Notes: a model not told the origin generated them from the letters alone. A stretch of 28,176 nt of DNA from CAYPOY01 sp964412395 (GCA_964412395.1 CAYPOY010000020.1:1-28176); one strand, 5' to 3'. Counted from the stretch's first letter, positions 16,094-25,184 are shown. A program made the numbers and translations.

Positions 16094-17107
16094 ATGAACG
16101 ACTTCGCTTTTGTCATTCACCCGCTCAATCCCAGGCAGGACGTGGCACGCAAGTATCCATTGCTGGGGAAGCTGTTGCCCACGTCCTTGATCCACTTCTT
16201 CTCCCGCTTTTGGCCGCCGGTCTACCTTTCGCACGTCACTGGAGTGCGTTCAGAGGCTGCGGAGAAAGAGATCGAGGGGTGCCTGGTGGCCTGCCCGCTC
16301 ACTGCCCGGCAGATGCTGCGGCTGCCGCCTCAAGTGGTTTACAAGAAGATCATTCAGACTGGCCGCCTGGTGCAGAGGCTGGGAGCTCGTATTCTGGGGC
16401 TAGGGGCCTTTGCATCTGGGGTTGGCGATGGCGGAGTGACCATTGCTCAGCATCTTAGCATTCCCGTCACCACGGGGCACAGTCTCACCGTGGCGGTCGC
16501 TGGCGAGGCATTGAAACAGGCTGCACTCCGCAGAGGTATCCAACCGGAATTGGCCACCGCAGCCGTGGTCGGAGCGACGGGGAGCATTGGCTCGGCGTGT
16601 GCCAAGTTGCTCGCTCCGATGGTGGCTGAGTTAGTGTTAGTTGGCAGGCAAGAATCTCGTTTGTCAAAGGTGGAGGCGCAGGTCAGGGAGGCTGGGGCGC
16701 GCTTGGTGCGTACCTCGATGCATGTTGAGGACATCCGCGAAGCGTGCCTGGTGCTGAGCGCCACCAACGCCGTCAGGCCGGTCATTTACCCGCAGCATCT
16801 CAAACGCGGTGCGGTCGTGTACGACGTGGCTCTCCCACCGGACGTGTCGCCGCGGGTGGCTCGAGAGCGAGACGATGTGCTGGTCATCGGCGGCGGGGTG
16901 GTGGACGTGCCTGATGGAGTGGACTTTGGCTTCGATTTCGGTCTTCCACCTGGCAAGGCCTTCGCTTGCATGGCAGAGACGATGGTGCTGGCGCTGGAGG
17001 GGCGGTACGAAAATTACTCGCTAGGCAAGCAGATTCGAGTCGAGCAGGTGCGCGAGATCGCCCAACTGGCCCGTAAGCATGGCTTTAGGTTATCGGCTAT
17101 CGGCTGA
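16094..17107 (+). CDS. acyl-ACP reductase-like oxidoreductase (AAR family)
   Basis: Protein of 337 residues, matching the length and layout of cyanobacterial long-chain acyl-ACP reductase, which reduces acyl-ACP or acyl-CoA to fatty aldehyde with NADPH. Seen: an N-terminal domain with DFAFVIHPLNPRQDVARKYP; the conserved LGLGAFASGVGDGG segment, in place of the cyanobacterial GALGGFTSI; TTGHSLTVAVA; the NADP-binding VVGATGSIGSA (Gly-rich loop, residues 160-166); VIGGGVVDVP; and FACMAETMVLALEG, in which C292 aligns with the thioester-forming Cys294 recalled for the Synechococcus enzyme. Start taken at ATG 16094; a TTG at 16076 is possible. The family link is from remembered sequence patterns. 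No aldehyde-deformylating oxygenase lies nearby, so alkane formation is not implied. Confidence 0.8.
   Translation: MNDFAFVIHPLNPRQDVARKYPLLGKLLPTSLIHFFSRFWPPVYLSHVTGVRSEAAEKEIEGCLVACPLTARQMLRLPPQVVYKKIIQTGRLVQRLGARILGLGAFASGVGDGGVTIAQHLSIPVTTGHSLTVAVAGEALKQAALRRGIQPELATAAVVGATGSIGSACAKLLAPMVAELVLVGRQESRLSKVEAQVREAGARLVRTSMHVEDIREACLVLSATNAVRPVIYPQHLKRGAVVYDVALPPDVSPRVARERDDVLVIGGGVVDVPDGVDFGFDFGLPPGKAFACMAETMVLALEGRYENYSLGKQIRVEQVREIAQLARKHGFRLSAIG
17092..17105. repeat. tandem heptamer ATCGGCT x2 at the 3' end of the reductase gene
   Basis: Two copies of ATCGGCT (17092-17098 and 17099-17105) encode the last residues of the reductase and supply the first base of its stop codon. The position matches that of the heptamer pair at the end of nadK. 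Confidence 0.6.
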
Positions 17108-17121
17108 CAGAAGGAGGGGAT

Positions 17122-18015
17122 ATGTCCCAAGGTAGAATGATGATAGTGGAGGATGATACTGACATCTCCAATATGCTGCGCATCTATTTTCAATCGCAGA
17201 GCTACGATGTGGCGGTGGCCCAGCGCGGTGAGGATGCATTGGAGATGTGCCGGCAACAGCTGCCGCACATCATTGTCCTCGATATTATGTTGCCGGACAT
17301 GGATGGCTACGACGTATGTCGTAGTTTGCGGGGCAGCCTTCGTACCAGCCATATTCCGATCATCTTCCTGACCCAGAAAGATGAGCGTTCTGATAAGATC
17401 CATGGTCTTGGGTTGGGCGCTGATGACTACATCACCAAGCCCTTCGATTTGGAGGAACTCAAACTGCGGGTCAAGAATGCTATGGCCCGTGCGCAATACG
17501 AAAGCCTGACCAACCCCACCACTGGTCTGCCCAGCGGCCGGCTGATTGAGGATCAGTTGCGGCAGTTGATGCGGCGGGATGACTGGGGCATTATTTACGT
17601 GGGCGTCCGAGGATTTAGCGCGTTCAACGAAGTGTACGGTTTCGTGGCCGGTGAGGAGGTGTTACGCTTTGCCGCCATGGTTCTGGGGAAGACTGTGGAC
17701 AGCGTGGGGACACCCAATGACTTCATCGGTCACATCGGTGGCGATGATTTCATCGTCATTGTTGACAAGGGGTTGGTTACGCCCATCGTGGAGGACGTCT
17801 GTCGGCGCTTCAACGCAGAGGTGGGGACGCATTACGATTGGCAGGTGCGGCAGCAAGGTTACATGACCGTACATGATGATATGGGCAACGAAAAGAAGGT
17901 CGAACTGATGTCACTCTCCATCGGTGTGGTTACCGTTGATGAAGGACCCTTCTACGACATTCGGGAGATCACCGAAGCAGCCGCCAGTGCGCGGCGCGTG
18001 GGGCGGGCGGTCTAG
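17122..18015 (+). CDS. response regulator with GGDEF-like output domain
   Basis: Protein of 297 residues. Seen: a receiver domain (residues about 5-120) with acidic pocket E10/D11/D12, phospho-acceptor D54 in VLDIMLPD, T84 and K106 in TKPFD; then a GGDEF-like domain starting NPTTGLPSGRLIEDQL and carrying GGDDF in HIGGDDFIVIV. The signature has Asp in place of the usual Glu, so diguanylate cyclase activity is possible but uncertain; no upstream RxxD inhibitory site is obvious. The last part (LSIGVVTVD, EAAASARRVGRAV) is a normal GGDEF ending. A strong AAGGAGGGG lies just before the ATG at 17122. It follows the reductase by 14 bases and precedes the multi-GAF kinase, which is its likely phosphodonor (inference). 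Confidence 0.9.
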   Translation: MSQGRMMIVEDDTDISNMLRIYFQSQSYDVAVAQRGEDALEMCRQQLPHIIVLDIMLPDMDGYDVCRSLRGSLRTSHIPIIFLTQKDERSDKIHGLGLGADDYITKPFDLEELKLRVKNAMARAQYESLTNPTTGLPSGRLIEDQLRQLMRRDDWGIIYVGVRGFSAFNEVYGFVAGEEVLRFAAMVLGKTVDSVGTPNDFIGHIGGDDFIVIVDKGLVTPIVEDVCRRFNAEVGTHYDWQVRQQGYMTVHDDMGNEKKVELMSLSIGVVTVDEGPFYDIREITEAAASARRVGRAV

Positions 18016-18028
18016 GCTGGTCTGCGGT

Positions 18029-18051
18029 GCCAGGTCTCTCAGACCTTTGGC
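18029..18051 (+). other. hairpin after the GGDEF-like regulator gene
   Basis: AGGTCT (18032-18037) and AGACCT (18041-18046) pair around a 3-base loop, extended by GCC (18029-18031) and GGC (18049-18051) across a TT bulge. It starts 13 bases after the stop at 18015. It could weaken or attenuate read-through into the kinase gene, but no T-run follows, so it is not a standard terminator. Confidence 0.4.
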
Positions 18052-18155
18052 GAGCTTGGTCGAGCCGTCTCTGAGGGTGGATCACAATAGTGGGATTGGC
18101 AACTGGCCTGTCGCAAGGAGATTTGACCTGTCGGACTGGTTGAGGGATTAGACGC

Positions 18156-21100
18156 ATGCGACATGAATTGATCGTGGCATCTCCCCAGCGACCATCGAAC
18201 GAACCGGCGGCGTTAGGGCGCATTGGCACCACGATTGGTGACGAACTTGATCTGAAGGCAACGCTGGGCGCCATTCTGTCGAGCACCCGTCAGTTCGTTC
18301 CCTACGACGTTGCCGAAATCACGCTCTGGGATGAGGAACAGCAGTGCTGCGTTACCCAGGGTTGGGGAGGGGATCGCGCCTATGTTCAGGAGGGAGGGGG
18401 TTTCTATCGTCTCGATGAGGGATACACAGGTTGGATAATCCGTCACCTGTGCTCTCTGTTCATCTCCGACGTTCAAGCCCGGCGCGACGTGCGTCCCAGG
18501 GTGGATACGCATGAGTACCCCTTCCAATCATACATCGGCATCCCCTTGCAAGTCCGGGGCCGCTTCGTCGGCACGCTGGAGTTGGCCAGTTATCAAAAAG
18601 ACGCCTGGTCGGAGCGCGACTTGGAGATGCTGCAGGCCATTGCCAACCAGGCAGCGGTCGCCATCGAGAACGCCCATCTCTACGCAGAGACCCGGTGGCG
18701 CGCGGAACAGCAGGAGGGGCTGGCCCGCATCGCTGCTCTTGCCAGTTCCACACTGGACCTGGACGAGCTGTTGGACCGGGTGATGGGCGAGACAATCCGG
18801 CTGCTGAAAGCGGAGAAGGGTGTGCTCTTGCTCTATGACGAGGAGGAGGATGCGCTGGTAGCGTGCTTCCTGGCGTCGGCTGGCGCGGATCGCGAGGCAG
18901 TAGAGATGTTCAAGATCCCCACCAGTGCTGAGGGGTTCGAGCGCTCCATCTTTGCCCGTGGTGGCAGCTATTTCTGCAACAATCCTGAGCATGACCCCAA
19001 CATCATCCCGATCTACCGTTCCTATATCAGGGCGACCGGCATCCGGAACTTTGCCGGCGTAGCCTTGCGGTTGAAGGATCACAGTATTGGCGAACTCTAC
19101 CTGGGTGACCGCAGGGGGGGATTTGGACACGAAGAGGTGCGGGTATTGAAGACCGTCGCCGGGTACTTTGTCAGCGCCATCGAGAACACCCGTCTGTACG
19201 ACGAGATGCGGCGTCGAGCGTCCGAGTTGACCTCACTCGCGGCGATTTCGGCCACCGTTAGCGAGTCGCTCGAACTGGAACACGTGCTGCAGACTATCGT
19301 CTCGGCGGTGTTAGAGGTGGTGGGCTGCCAACGCTCAGCTATTTTTGTGTTGGACGAGGCACAGCAGGTGCTGCGCCTGGCAATGACCCAGGGACTCAGC
19401 GAGGAGTACGCGGCACAATCGCAGGTGCTCACACTGGAGCGTGGAGGGTGGGCGCACGCCGTCGTGACCGGGGAACCGCTGATCATCTCGGACGTGCAAG
19501 CCGACGAGAGCCTGCTGACTTCCTCGTCGCTGTCTGTCCGGGAGGGATTCCGCGCCTTTGCAGATCTGCCGCTCAAGCGGGCCGATCGTGCCATCGGCAT
19601 ACTGTCGGTCATGTTTGTCGAGCCGCACAGGTTCTCCGAGATGGATGTCGAGTTGCTAACCGCCTTCGCCGATCAAGCGGCGATTGCGATTGAGAATGCC
19701 CGTCTGTACGCGCAAACGGACGAGGAATTGCGGCGGCGGGTGGAAGCGCTGAGCGGCCTCCAGCGCGTGAGTCGCGAGATCAGCGCCACGCTCGATCTGA
19801 GGCACATTCTGCACCTGGTGCTGGAGGAGGCGAGTCGCCTGGGCAAGGCCACGCACGGGGCTATCCTGCTTCGGGATGCCGCGAGTGGCGAACTGCGGCT
19901 GGAGGTTTGTGCGGGCTATTCGGAAGCGGAGCAGGCTCGCATCCACACAGTGCTGCGAGAGCCGGAGGCACATCCTGCTCTGGTGGAGGCCCTGGCCGAG
20001 ATACAGCGCACCAATCAGTCGCTACTCATCCCTGACGTGGCCGCCGAAGGAGGCAAGATCAGCATCGGCTCAGAAACCCGCTCTATGCTTCTCGTGCCGA
20101 TCTTCTACGAGGAGTCTCTGGCGGGTCTGATCTTCATGGAGAATGCTGAGAAAGGGGCGTTCGATCAAGAGAGGCTGGAGTTCGTAGAAGGATTGTCTGC
20201 TCAGGCGGCCACAGCCATCGGCAACGCGCAGCGCTATCAGGAACAGTTGGAGCGGGGGGAGTTGCTGCGCCGCCGGGCGGACCAACTCGCGCTGGTGCTG
20301 GGGGTCAGCCGGGCGCTGCGCTCAGATCGGCCTTTGGAGGAGATACTGGAGGAGATTGCATACGCGATCCAGGAAAGCGTAGGGTTCAATCTGGTACTGA
20401 TCAGCGTGTTGGAGGGGGATCCGCCCTATCGGCGCCGCGTGGCTGCTGCCGGCATGCCTGTTGCCGAATTTGAGCGTATGAAGGAGGTACGGCAGCCCTG
20501 GTTTGTCGTGGCGGATGTGATGAGCGAGGAGTTCCGCATCAGCCAGAGTTATTACATTCCAGCGGAACGACAGGCCCATTGGCGCGACCGCCTGGACGTG
20601 TACGAGAAGAAAGCCAAGGGTGAGACACGCAAGCCTGGTCGCTGGCATCCCCATGATATGCTGCTCGTCCCGCTCATCGGGCCTGGTGGTGACGTACGGG
20701 GTCTTCTCTCGGTGGATCAGCCGCGCGATGGCTGCATTCCTGATCGGGCCGTCATCGAGGCACTGGAGATTTTCGCCGGTCAGGCGGCGCTCGCTATCGA
20801 GAACGCCCGACTGGTGGAGGCATTGCAGCGCCGCGCCGAAACGTTGGCGTTGTTCAATGATGTCAGCCGTTCGGCCACGGCTAAGCTCGAACTGGGTGAC
20901 GTGTTGAACACTGTCGTTGAGATGATTCCTCGGTTGCTTGAGTGCGATCATGGCAGTATCTTCCTCCTGGATGCCGAGAGCGGGCAGTATGTGCCTCGAG
21001 CGGCGTATGGATTCGAGCTTGAGCCCATCTCATCGCTTGCATTCGCTCCAGGCGAGGGGCTGGTGGGTGCAGTGGCCGAGAGCGGCATGCCGTTGGCGGT

Positions 21101-23807
21101 TGACGACGTGAGGCAGGATCCCCGCTTTATACCTGGCCCTGAGGAGTTAGAGCTAGGGGCCGCAGTTCAGGCTCCCCTTATGATCGGTAGCCGGGTTATG
21201 GGTGTCTTATGCGGGAGCCGCCGGCATCCTTACAGGTTCTCGCCGACTGAGGTGGCGACGCTTTCGGCGTTGGCCGACTATGTAGCCGTGGCGGTGGAAA
21301 ACGCTCGCCTGTTTGATGAGGTGCGTCGCTTTTCGCAGGAACTGGAGCGGCGCGTCGAGGAGCGCACCCAGGCATTGGCTGAGGCGATGAGGAAACTGAC
21401 CGAGGAGCGTGATCGGGTCGAGGCGCTCTATCGCCTAACTTCCCAACTTTCTATCAGCCTGGATCTGGACCGCGTGCTAAACCGCGCCCTGGAGTTAGTC
21501 GTGGAGGCTGTGGGGGCCGAACGGGTGGCCATCCTGATGCTGGAACCGGACTCTGGAAAGCTGATCTATCGCGCGGCTCTTGGGGCAGAGGTCAAGTTGC
21601 CACCTGGTGGCATACCCACTCGCTTCTCTCGGGGTGAGGGGCTAGCGGGCTGGGTGGTCGAGCATCGCGAAGCGGTCATCGTGCCCGATATTCGACAGGA
21701 CCCCCGCTGGGTGGAACCGCAGGAGAAGGGGCGGGAGTACAGCTCGGCGCTGGCTGTCCCTCTCCTGGTTGCTGATGAGGTATTGGGTGTGCTCCTTCTG
21801 TTCCATGCTCAGCCTGATTACTTTAACGAAGATCACCTGCTTCTGGTGGAGACCGCCGGCATTCAGGTTGCCAACGCTATCAATAATGCCGAATTATACA
21901 GCCTTATTCGTGACCAGGCGGAGCGGCTGGGAAGCATGCTCAAAGCCCAGCAAGTCGAGGGGGCCAAGAGTCGAGCCATCCTGGAAGGCGTTGCGGATGG
22001 GGTTATCGTGGCTGATGCTGATGGTAAGATCGTCCTGTTCAACGCGGCCGCGGAGCGTATTCTGGAATTGCCGAGGGCGAAGGCGACGGGGCGAACGACC
22101 AGCGAAATGCTCGGACTCTATGGCAGCCAGGCGCGAGATTGGATGGAGGCGGTGGCCAGGTGGGCGGAGCAACCCGGGACGTACACGGCGGATGAGTACC
22201 TGGCTGCCCGGTTGGACATCGGAGACCGCATCGTCAGTGTGCACCTGGCACCGGTGCTGATGGCTGACGAGTTTCTGGGTACTGTCTCAGTCTTCCGTGA
22301 CGTCACCGCTGAGGTGGAGGCTGAGCGCGCCAAGACGGAGTTCGTATCCACAGTTTCACACGAGTTGCGCACGCCAATAACCTCGATCAAAGGATACGTC
22401 GAACTGCTTCTGATGGGGGCGGTGGGCATATTGACAGGTGACCAGCAGCACTTCCTATCCGTCACCAAAGCTAACGTTGACCGCCTGACCGTACTGGTCA
22501 ATGACCTGCTGGATATATCGCGTATCGAGAGCGGGCGGATGGCACTATCGCCCAGGGTGATGCGTGTAGAGGAAGTGGTAAACCAGGTCGTTATGGAGAT
22601 GGAGGCCCGGGCGGTGGCCAAGGGATTGACCTTGCGGTCAGATGTGCCGCCTGCGCTCCCCGAGGTCGTCGCGGATCCCGATCGCGTGGCCCAGGTTCTG
22701 ACCAACCTGGTGGTGAACGCCTGCCACTATACGCCAGCACGTGGTGAGATTGCGGTGTCGGCTCGTGTACAAGGCGACGAGGTGCACGTTTCGGTGCGCG
22801 ACACGGGCATCGGCATCGCGCCGGAAGACCAGGAGAAGATATTTGATCGCTTCTTCCGCGTCGATGACCAGCTGGTGCAGGAGGAGCCGGGCGCGGGATT
22901 GGGGCTTTCCATTGTCCAGTCGCTGGTGGAGATGCAAGGGGGGCGGGTTTGGGTGGAAAGTGAGTTAGGGGAGGGAAGCACGTTCACGTTTACCCTCCCC
23001 ACTGTGGAAGCCAGACGAGTGGCTCAGATTGGAGGGAAGCCCGAACGAGCCACGGCGAAGGTGTTGGTCGTCGAGGACGACCCCAACATAGCTCGGCTGA
23101 TCCAACTGCACCTGGCTGGAAATGGCCGGGAGGTACTGATTGCGCAGCGGGGCGATGAAGCAATAGAGTTGGCGCAGCGTGAGCGCCCGGACTTGATCAC
23201 GCTGGATATCTTGCTCCCGGATATTGATGGCTTTACCGTGCTCGAGGAGTTAAAGTCAAACCCCGATACGCGGGGAATTCCGGTAGTCGTCGTCTCCGTG
23301 TTGCCGGATCAGGATGAGTGCCTGCGGTTGGGCGCGGTGGATTACGTGACCAAGCCGATTGACGAGCAGCGGTTTCTGCGCGCGGTACGCAAAGTGCTGG
23401 TGCGGCGTGGTACTGTGTTGGTGGTGGACGAGAACCAGGATAATCTCTCGCTAATGCGGGAGATCCTGCATGCCAAGGGCTTCGGTGTACGGACGACCAG
23501 CCAGGGGCGGCGTGCTCTGCGCGTGGCGCGTGAGGTACGACCCGCCCTGATACTGCTCGATCTCAAAGTGCGAGACTTGGACGGACATACTGTCCTGAAG
23601 CGGCTTAAGGATGACCCTGTCACTCGGGATATCCCGGTTGTAGTGATGACGGGGAGCACAATCATTGATGATGCGAAGCGACAGAAGGTGCTTGCCCTGG
23701 GGGCCATCCGCCTTATGAGCAAGCCATTCTCTGTCGAGGAGCTGATGGAGGAGATTGAGATGGTTCTGTGGGAGGGTGGTCGCTCCGATGAGGGCGATGC
23801 TGGTTAA
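18156..23807 (+). CDS. multi-GAF hybrid sensor histidine kinase (7xGAF-PAS-HisKA-HATPase-REC-REC)
   Basis: Soluble hybrid kinase of 1883 residues. Seen, from the recurring AIENA-type helix that closes each GAF: seven GAF modules ending near residues 172, 345, 515, 690, 883, 1050 and 1245; a PAS domain (about 1265-1390, ADGVIVADADGKIVLFNAAA); HisKA with H1402 in VSHELRTPI; HATPase (about 1500-1615) with NLVVNACHYTP, DTGIGI, FDRFFRV and GAGLGLS; receiver 1 with D1684 (TLDILLPD) and K in TKPID; receiver 2 with D1802 (LLDLKVRD) and SKPFS. No transmembrane segment was seen, so it senses cytoplasmic or diffusible signals. Start ATG at 18156, with a GAGGG about 9 bases upstream. It lies between two response regulators, suggesting one phosphorelay; GAF ligands cannot be read from sequence. 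Confidence 0.93.
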   Translation: MRHELIVASPQRPSNEPAALGRIGTTIGDELDLKATLGAILSSTRQFVPYDVAEITLWDEEQQCCVTQGWGGDRAYVQEGGGFYRLDEGYTGWIIRHLCSLFISDVQARRDVRPRVDTHEYPFQSYIGIPLQVRGRFVGTLELASYQKDAWSERDLEMLQAIANQAAVAIENAHLYAETRWRAEQQEGLARIAALASSTLDLDELLDRVMGETIRLLKAEKGVLLLYDEEEDALVACFLASAGADREAVEMFKIPTSAEGFERSIFARGGSYFCNNPEHDPNIIPIYRSYIRATGIRNFAGVALRLKDHSIGELYLGDRRGGFGHEEVRVLKTVAGYFVSAIENTRLYDEMRRRASELTSLAAISATVSESLELEHVLQTIVSAVLEVVGCQRSAIFVLDEAQQVLRLAMTQGLSEEYAAQSQVLTLERGGWAHAVVTGEPLIISDVQADESLLTSSSLSVREGFRAFADLPLKRADRAIGILSVMFVEPHRFSEMDVELLTAFADQAAIAIENARLYAQTDEELRRRVEALSGLQRVSREISATLDLRHILHLVLEEASRLGKATHGAILLRDAASGELRLEVCAGYSEAEQARIHTVLREPEAHPALVEALAEIQRTNQSLLIPDVAAEGGKISIGSETRSMLLVPIFYEESLAGLIFMENAEKGAFDQERLEFVEGLSAQAATAIGNAQRYQEQLERGELLRRRADQLALVLGVSRALRSDRPLEEILEEIAYAIQESVGFNLVLISVLEGDPPYRRRVAAAGMPVAEFERMKEVRQPWFVVADVMSEEFRISQSYYIPAERQAHWRDRLDVYEKKAKGETRKPGRWHPHDMLLVPLIGPGGDVRGLLSVDQPRDGCIPDRAVIEALEIFAGQAALAIENARLVEALQRRAETLALFNDVSRSATAKLELGDVLNTVVEMIPRLLECDHGSIFLLDAESGQYVPRAAYGFELEPISSLAFAPGEGLVGAVAESGMPLAVDDVRQDPRFIPGPEELELGAAVQAPLMIGSRVMGVLCGSRRHPYRFSPTEVATLSALADYVAVAVENARLFDEVRRFSQELERRVEERTQALAEAMRKLTEERDRVEALYRLTSQLSISLDLDRVLNRALELVVEAVGAERVAILMLEPDSGKLIYRAALGAEVKLPPGGIPTRFSRGEGLAGWVVEHREAVIVPDIRQDPRWVEPQEKGREYSSALAVPLLVADEVLGVLLLFHAQPDYFNEDHLLLVETAGIQVANAINNAELYSLIRDQAERLGSMLKAQQVEGAKSRAILEGVADGVIVADADGKIVLFNAAAERILELPRAKATGRTTSEMLGLYGSQARDWMEAVARWAEQPGTYTADEYLAARLDIGDRIVSVHLAPVLMADEFLGTVSVFRDVTAEVEAERAKTEFVSTVSHELRTPITSIKGYVELLLMGAVGILTGDQQHFLSVTKANVDRLTVLVNDLLDISRIESGRMALSPRVMRVEEVVNQVVMEMEARAVAKGLTLRSDVPPALPEVVADPDRVAQVLTNLVVNACHYTPARGEIAVSARVQGDEVHVSVRDTGIGIAPEDQEKIFDRFFRVDDQLVQEEPGAGLGLSIVQSLVEMQGGRVWVESELGEGSTFTFTLPTVEARRVAQIGGKPERATAKVLVVEDDPNIARLIQLHLAGNGREVLIAQRGDEAIELAQRERPDLITLDILLPDIDGFTVLEELKSNPDTRGIPVVVVSVLPDQDECLRLGAVDYVTKPIDEQRFLRAVRKVLVRRGTVLVVDENQDNLSLMREILHAKGFGVRTTSQGRRALRVAREVRPALILLDLKVRDLDGHTVLKRLKDDPVTRDIPVVVMTGSTIIDDAKRQKVLALGAIRLMSKPFSVEELMEEIEMVLWEGGRSDEGDAG

Positions 23808-23834
23808 TGGTTGTTGGGCGGGGTGGGGGTGACT

Positions 23835-24215
23835 ATGCCGAAGATTCTCGTTGCTGAAGACGAGCGGGACATCCGTGAACTGATCGGTTTCACGCTGCGC
23901 TTTGCTGGCTTCGATGTGGTGCTGGCTGCCAATGGAGTCGAGGCCATCAAGAAAGCGTCGCAGGTGCAGCCCGATCTGATTCTCCTCGACGTTCGTATGC
24001 CGAAGATGACCGGGTACGAGGCTTGTCGCCGTTTGAAGGAGGACCCGACCACCAGCACGATTCCGGTCGTCTTCCTTTCGGCCAAGGGGCAGGATGGCGA
24101 GATCAAGGAGGGTCTGAGTTCGGGAGCGCTGGAGTACATCGTGAAACCCTTCGCGCCGGATGAACTGACCAATCAGGTCAAGGATATTCTGCAGCGCTTG
24201 GAGTCTTCAGAGTAG
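23835..24215 (+). CDS. single-domain response regulator
   Basis: Stand-alone receiver domain of 126 residues. Seen: acidic pocket E8/D9/E10, phospho-acceptor D52 in LLLDVRMPK, S82 at the switch position and K104 in VKPFA. There is no output domain, so it probably works as a phosphorelay shuttle or by binding a partner, as CheY does. I chose the ATG at 23835, preceded by GGGGGTG and matching the start of receiver homology (PKILVAEDE); an upstream TTG would add eight unconserved residues. It follows the hybrid kinase by 27 bases and precedes the pseudo-hydrolase gene by 65 bases. Confidence 0.92.
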   Translation: MPKILVAEDERDIRELIGFTLRFAGFDVVLAANGVEAIKKASQVQPDLILLDVRMPKMTGYEACRRLKEDPTTSTIPVVFLSAKGQDGEIKEGLSSGALEYIVKPFAPDELTNQVKDILQRLESSE

Positions 24216-24280
24216 CGGACGAAGGTCTGCATCCGCATAGGTGAACTCTTACTTGTGCTACACCAGGTGGTAGTTCAGCG

Positions 24281-25066
24281 ATGAGCGCCATTGTCGTTAG
24301 AGAAGGCCTCGTACATTACGAGGCAATCGGACGCGGCCAGCCGTTGGTCTTCATCCACGGCTGGCTGGGGTCGTGGCGCTATTGGGTCCCGGTGATGGAA
24401 GAGTTGTCGGTCAGGCACCGTACCTATGCGTTCGACCTGTGGGGCTTTGGCGATTCGGACAAACTACGCAGGTACTACAGCATCAATGCGTACATCGAAC
24501 TACTCGGGGAGTTCCTGGATAAGTTGGGTCTCGTGCGTCCCACGCTGGTGGGGCATGCGTTGGGGGGCGTGGTCGCGCTTCGGTTTGCTGCCCAGGCCTT
24601 GGATCGAGTGGAACAGGTAGTGGGGGTAAGCGTGCCTTTAGTCAGCGCGGACATCAATCGGCCGCTGGTCAGTTTTTCTGGCAACGGAGATACGCTGGCG
24701 CGGCTGGCGGCGCGACGAGCCAAGTTCCCTGAGGTGGAAATGGAGGTACGCAAGACTGATGTGTTCGCTATTACCGATAGTATGCACTCGGTAATGGAGA
24801 GCGATCTGCACCGCGTGTTGCCTCCTATCAATATCCCCGTGCTCCTGGTGTGCGGCGGGGATGACCCTCTCATCAAGCCACTGCAGGAAAAATGGCTGCG
24901 GGATTGTGACGATAATGTACATGCTATCTTCCTGGACGGTGCACATCATTTCCCGATGCTGGAGGAGCGGAACAAGTTCAACCGGCTGTTAAAGGATTTC
25001 CTCGACGCCGAAGGGGACCTGCGCTCGTTGAAGTTGAAAGAGGAGTGGCAACGTCGTCAGCGATAG
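24281..25066 (+). CDS. alpha/beta hydrolase-fold protein lacking the nucleophile Ser
   Basis: Protein of 261 residues with the full alpha/beta hydrolase layout: FIHGWLGSW, DLWGFGDSDK, the acid region CGGDDPLI and the base in AHHFPMLEE. The nucleophile elbow, however, reads GHALGG: position 93, Ser in the paralogue at 13307, is Ala here (codon GCG at 24557-24559). No Ser, Cys or Asp stands at that place, so ordinary esterase chemistry is not expected. It may bind ligand without hydrolysing it, act as a scaffold, or use other chemistry. Start ATG at 24281. It closes the run that the active paralogue opens and stands after the kinase and receiver genes, which fits a regulatory role (inference). 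Confidence 0.88.
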   Translation: MSAIVVREGLVHYEAIGRGQPLVFIHGWLGSWRYWVPVMEELSVRHRTYAFDLWGFGDSDKLRRYYSINAYIELLGEFLDKLGLVRPTLVGHALGGVVALRFAAQALDRVEQVVGVSVPLVSADINRPLVSFSGNGDTLARLAARRAKFPEVEMEVRKTDVFAITDSMHSVMESDLHRVLPPINIPVLLVCGGDDPLIKPLQEKWLRDCDDNVHAIFLDGAHHFPMLEERNKFNRLLKDFLDAEGDLRSLKLKEEWQRRQR

Positions 25067-25184
25067 GCGTATGCACGTTCTTCCTCGTCACCGTCGCGCC
25101 AGCTTTCTTGTTGGTTGGTTATCCTCTCATGTGTCTTTCCCGTAGCTTCTCAGCCTACTAGCAAAGCAAGGAGGAACAGTCACT

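Noticed and set aside
16094..17107. Alkane biosynthesis operon
   Set aside because: Only an AAR-like gene is present; no aldehyde-deformylating oxygenase is in the window.
25067..25184. Promoter of ugd
   Set aside because: The spacer is T/C-rich, but no convincing -35/-10 pair could be placed.
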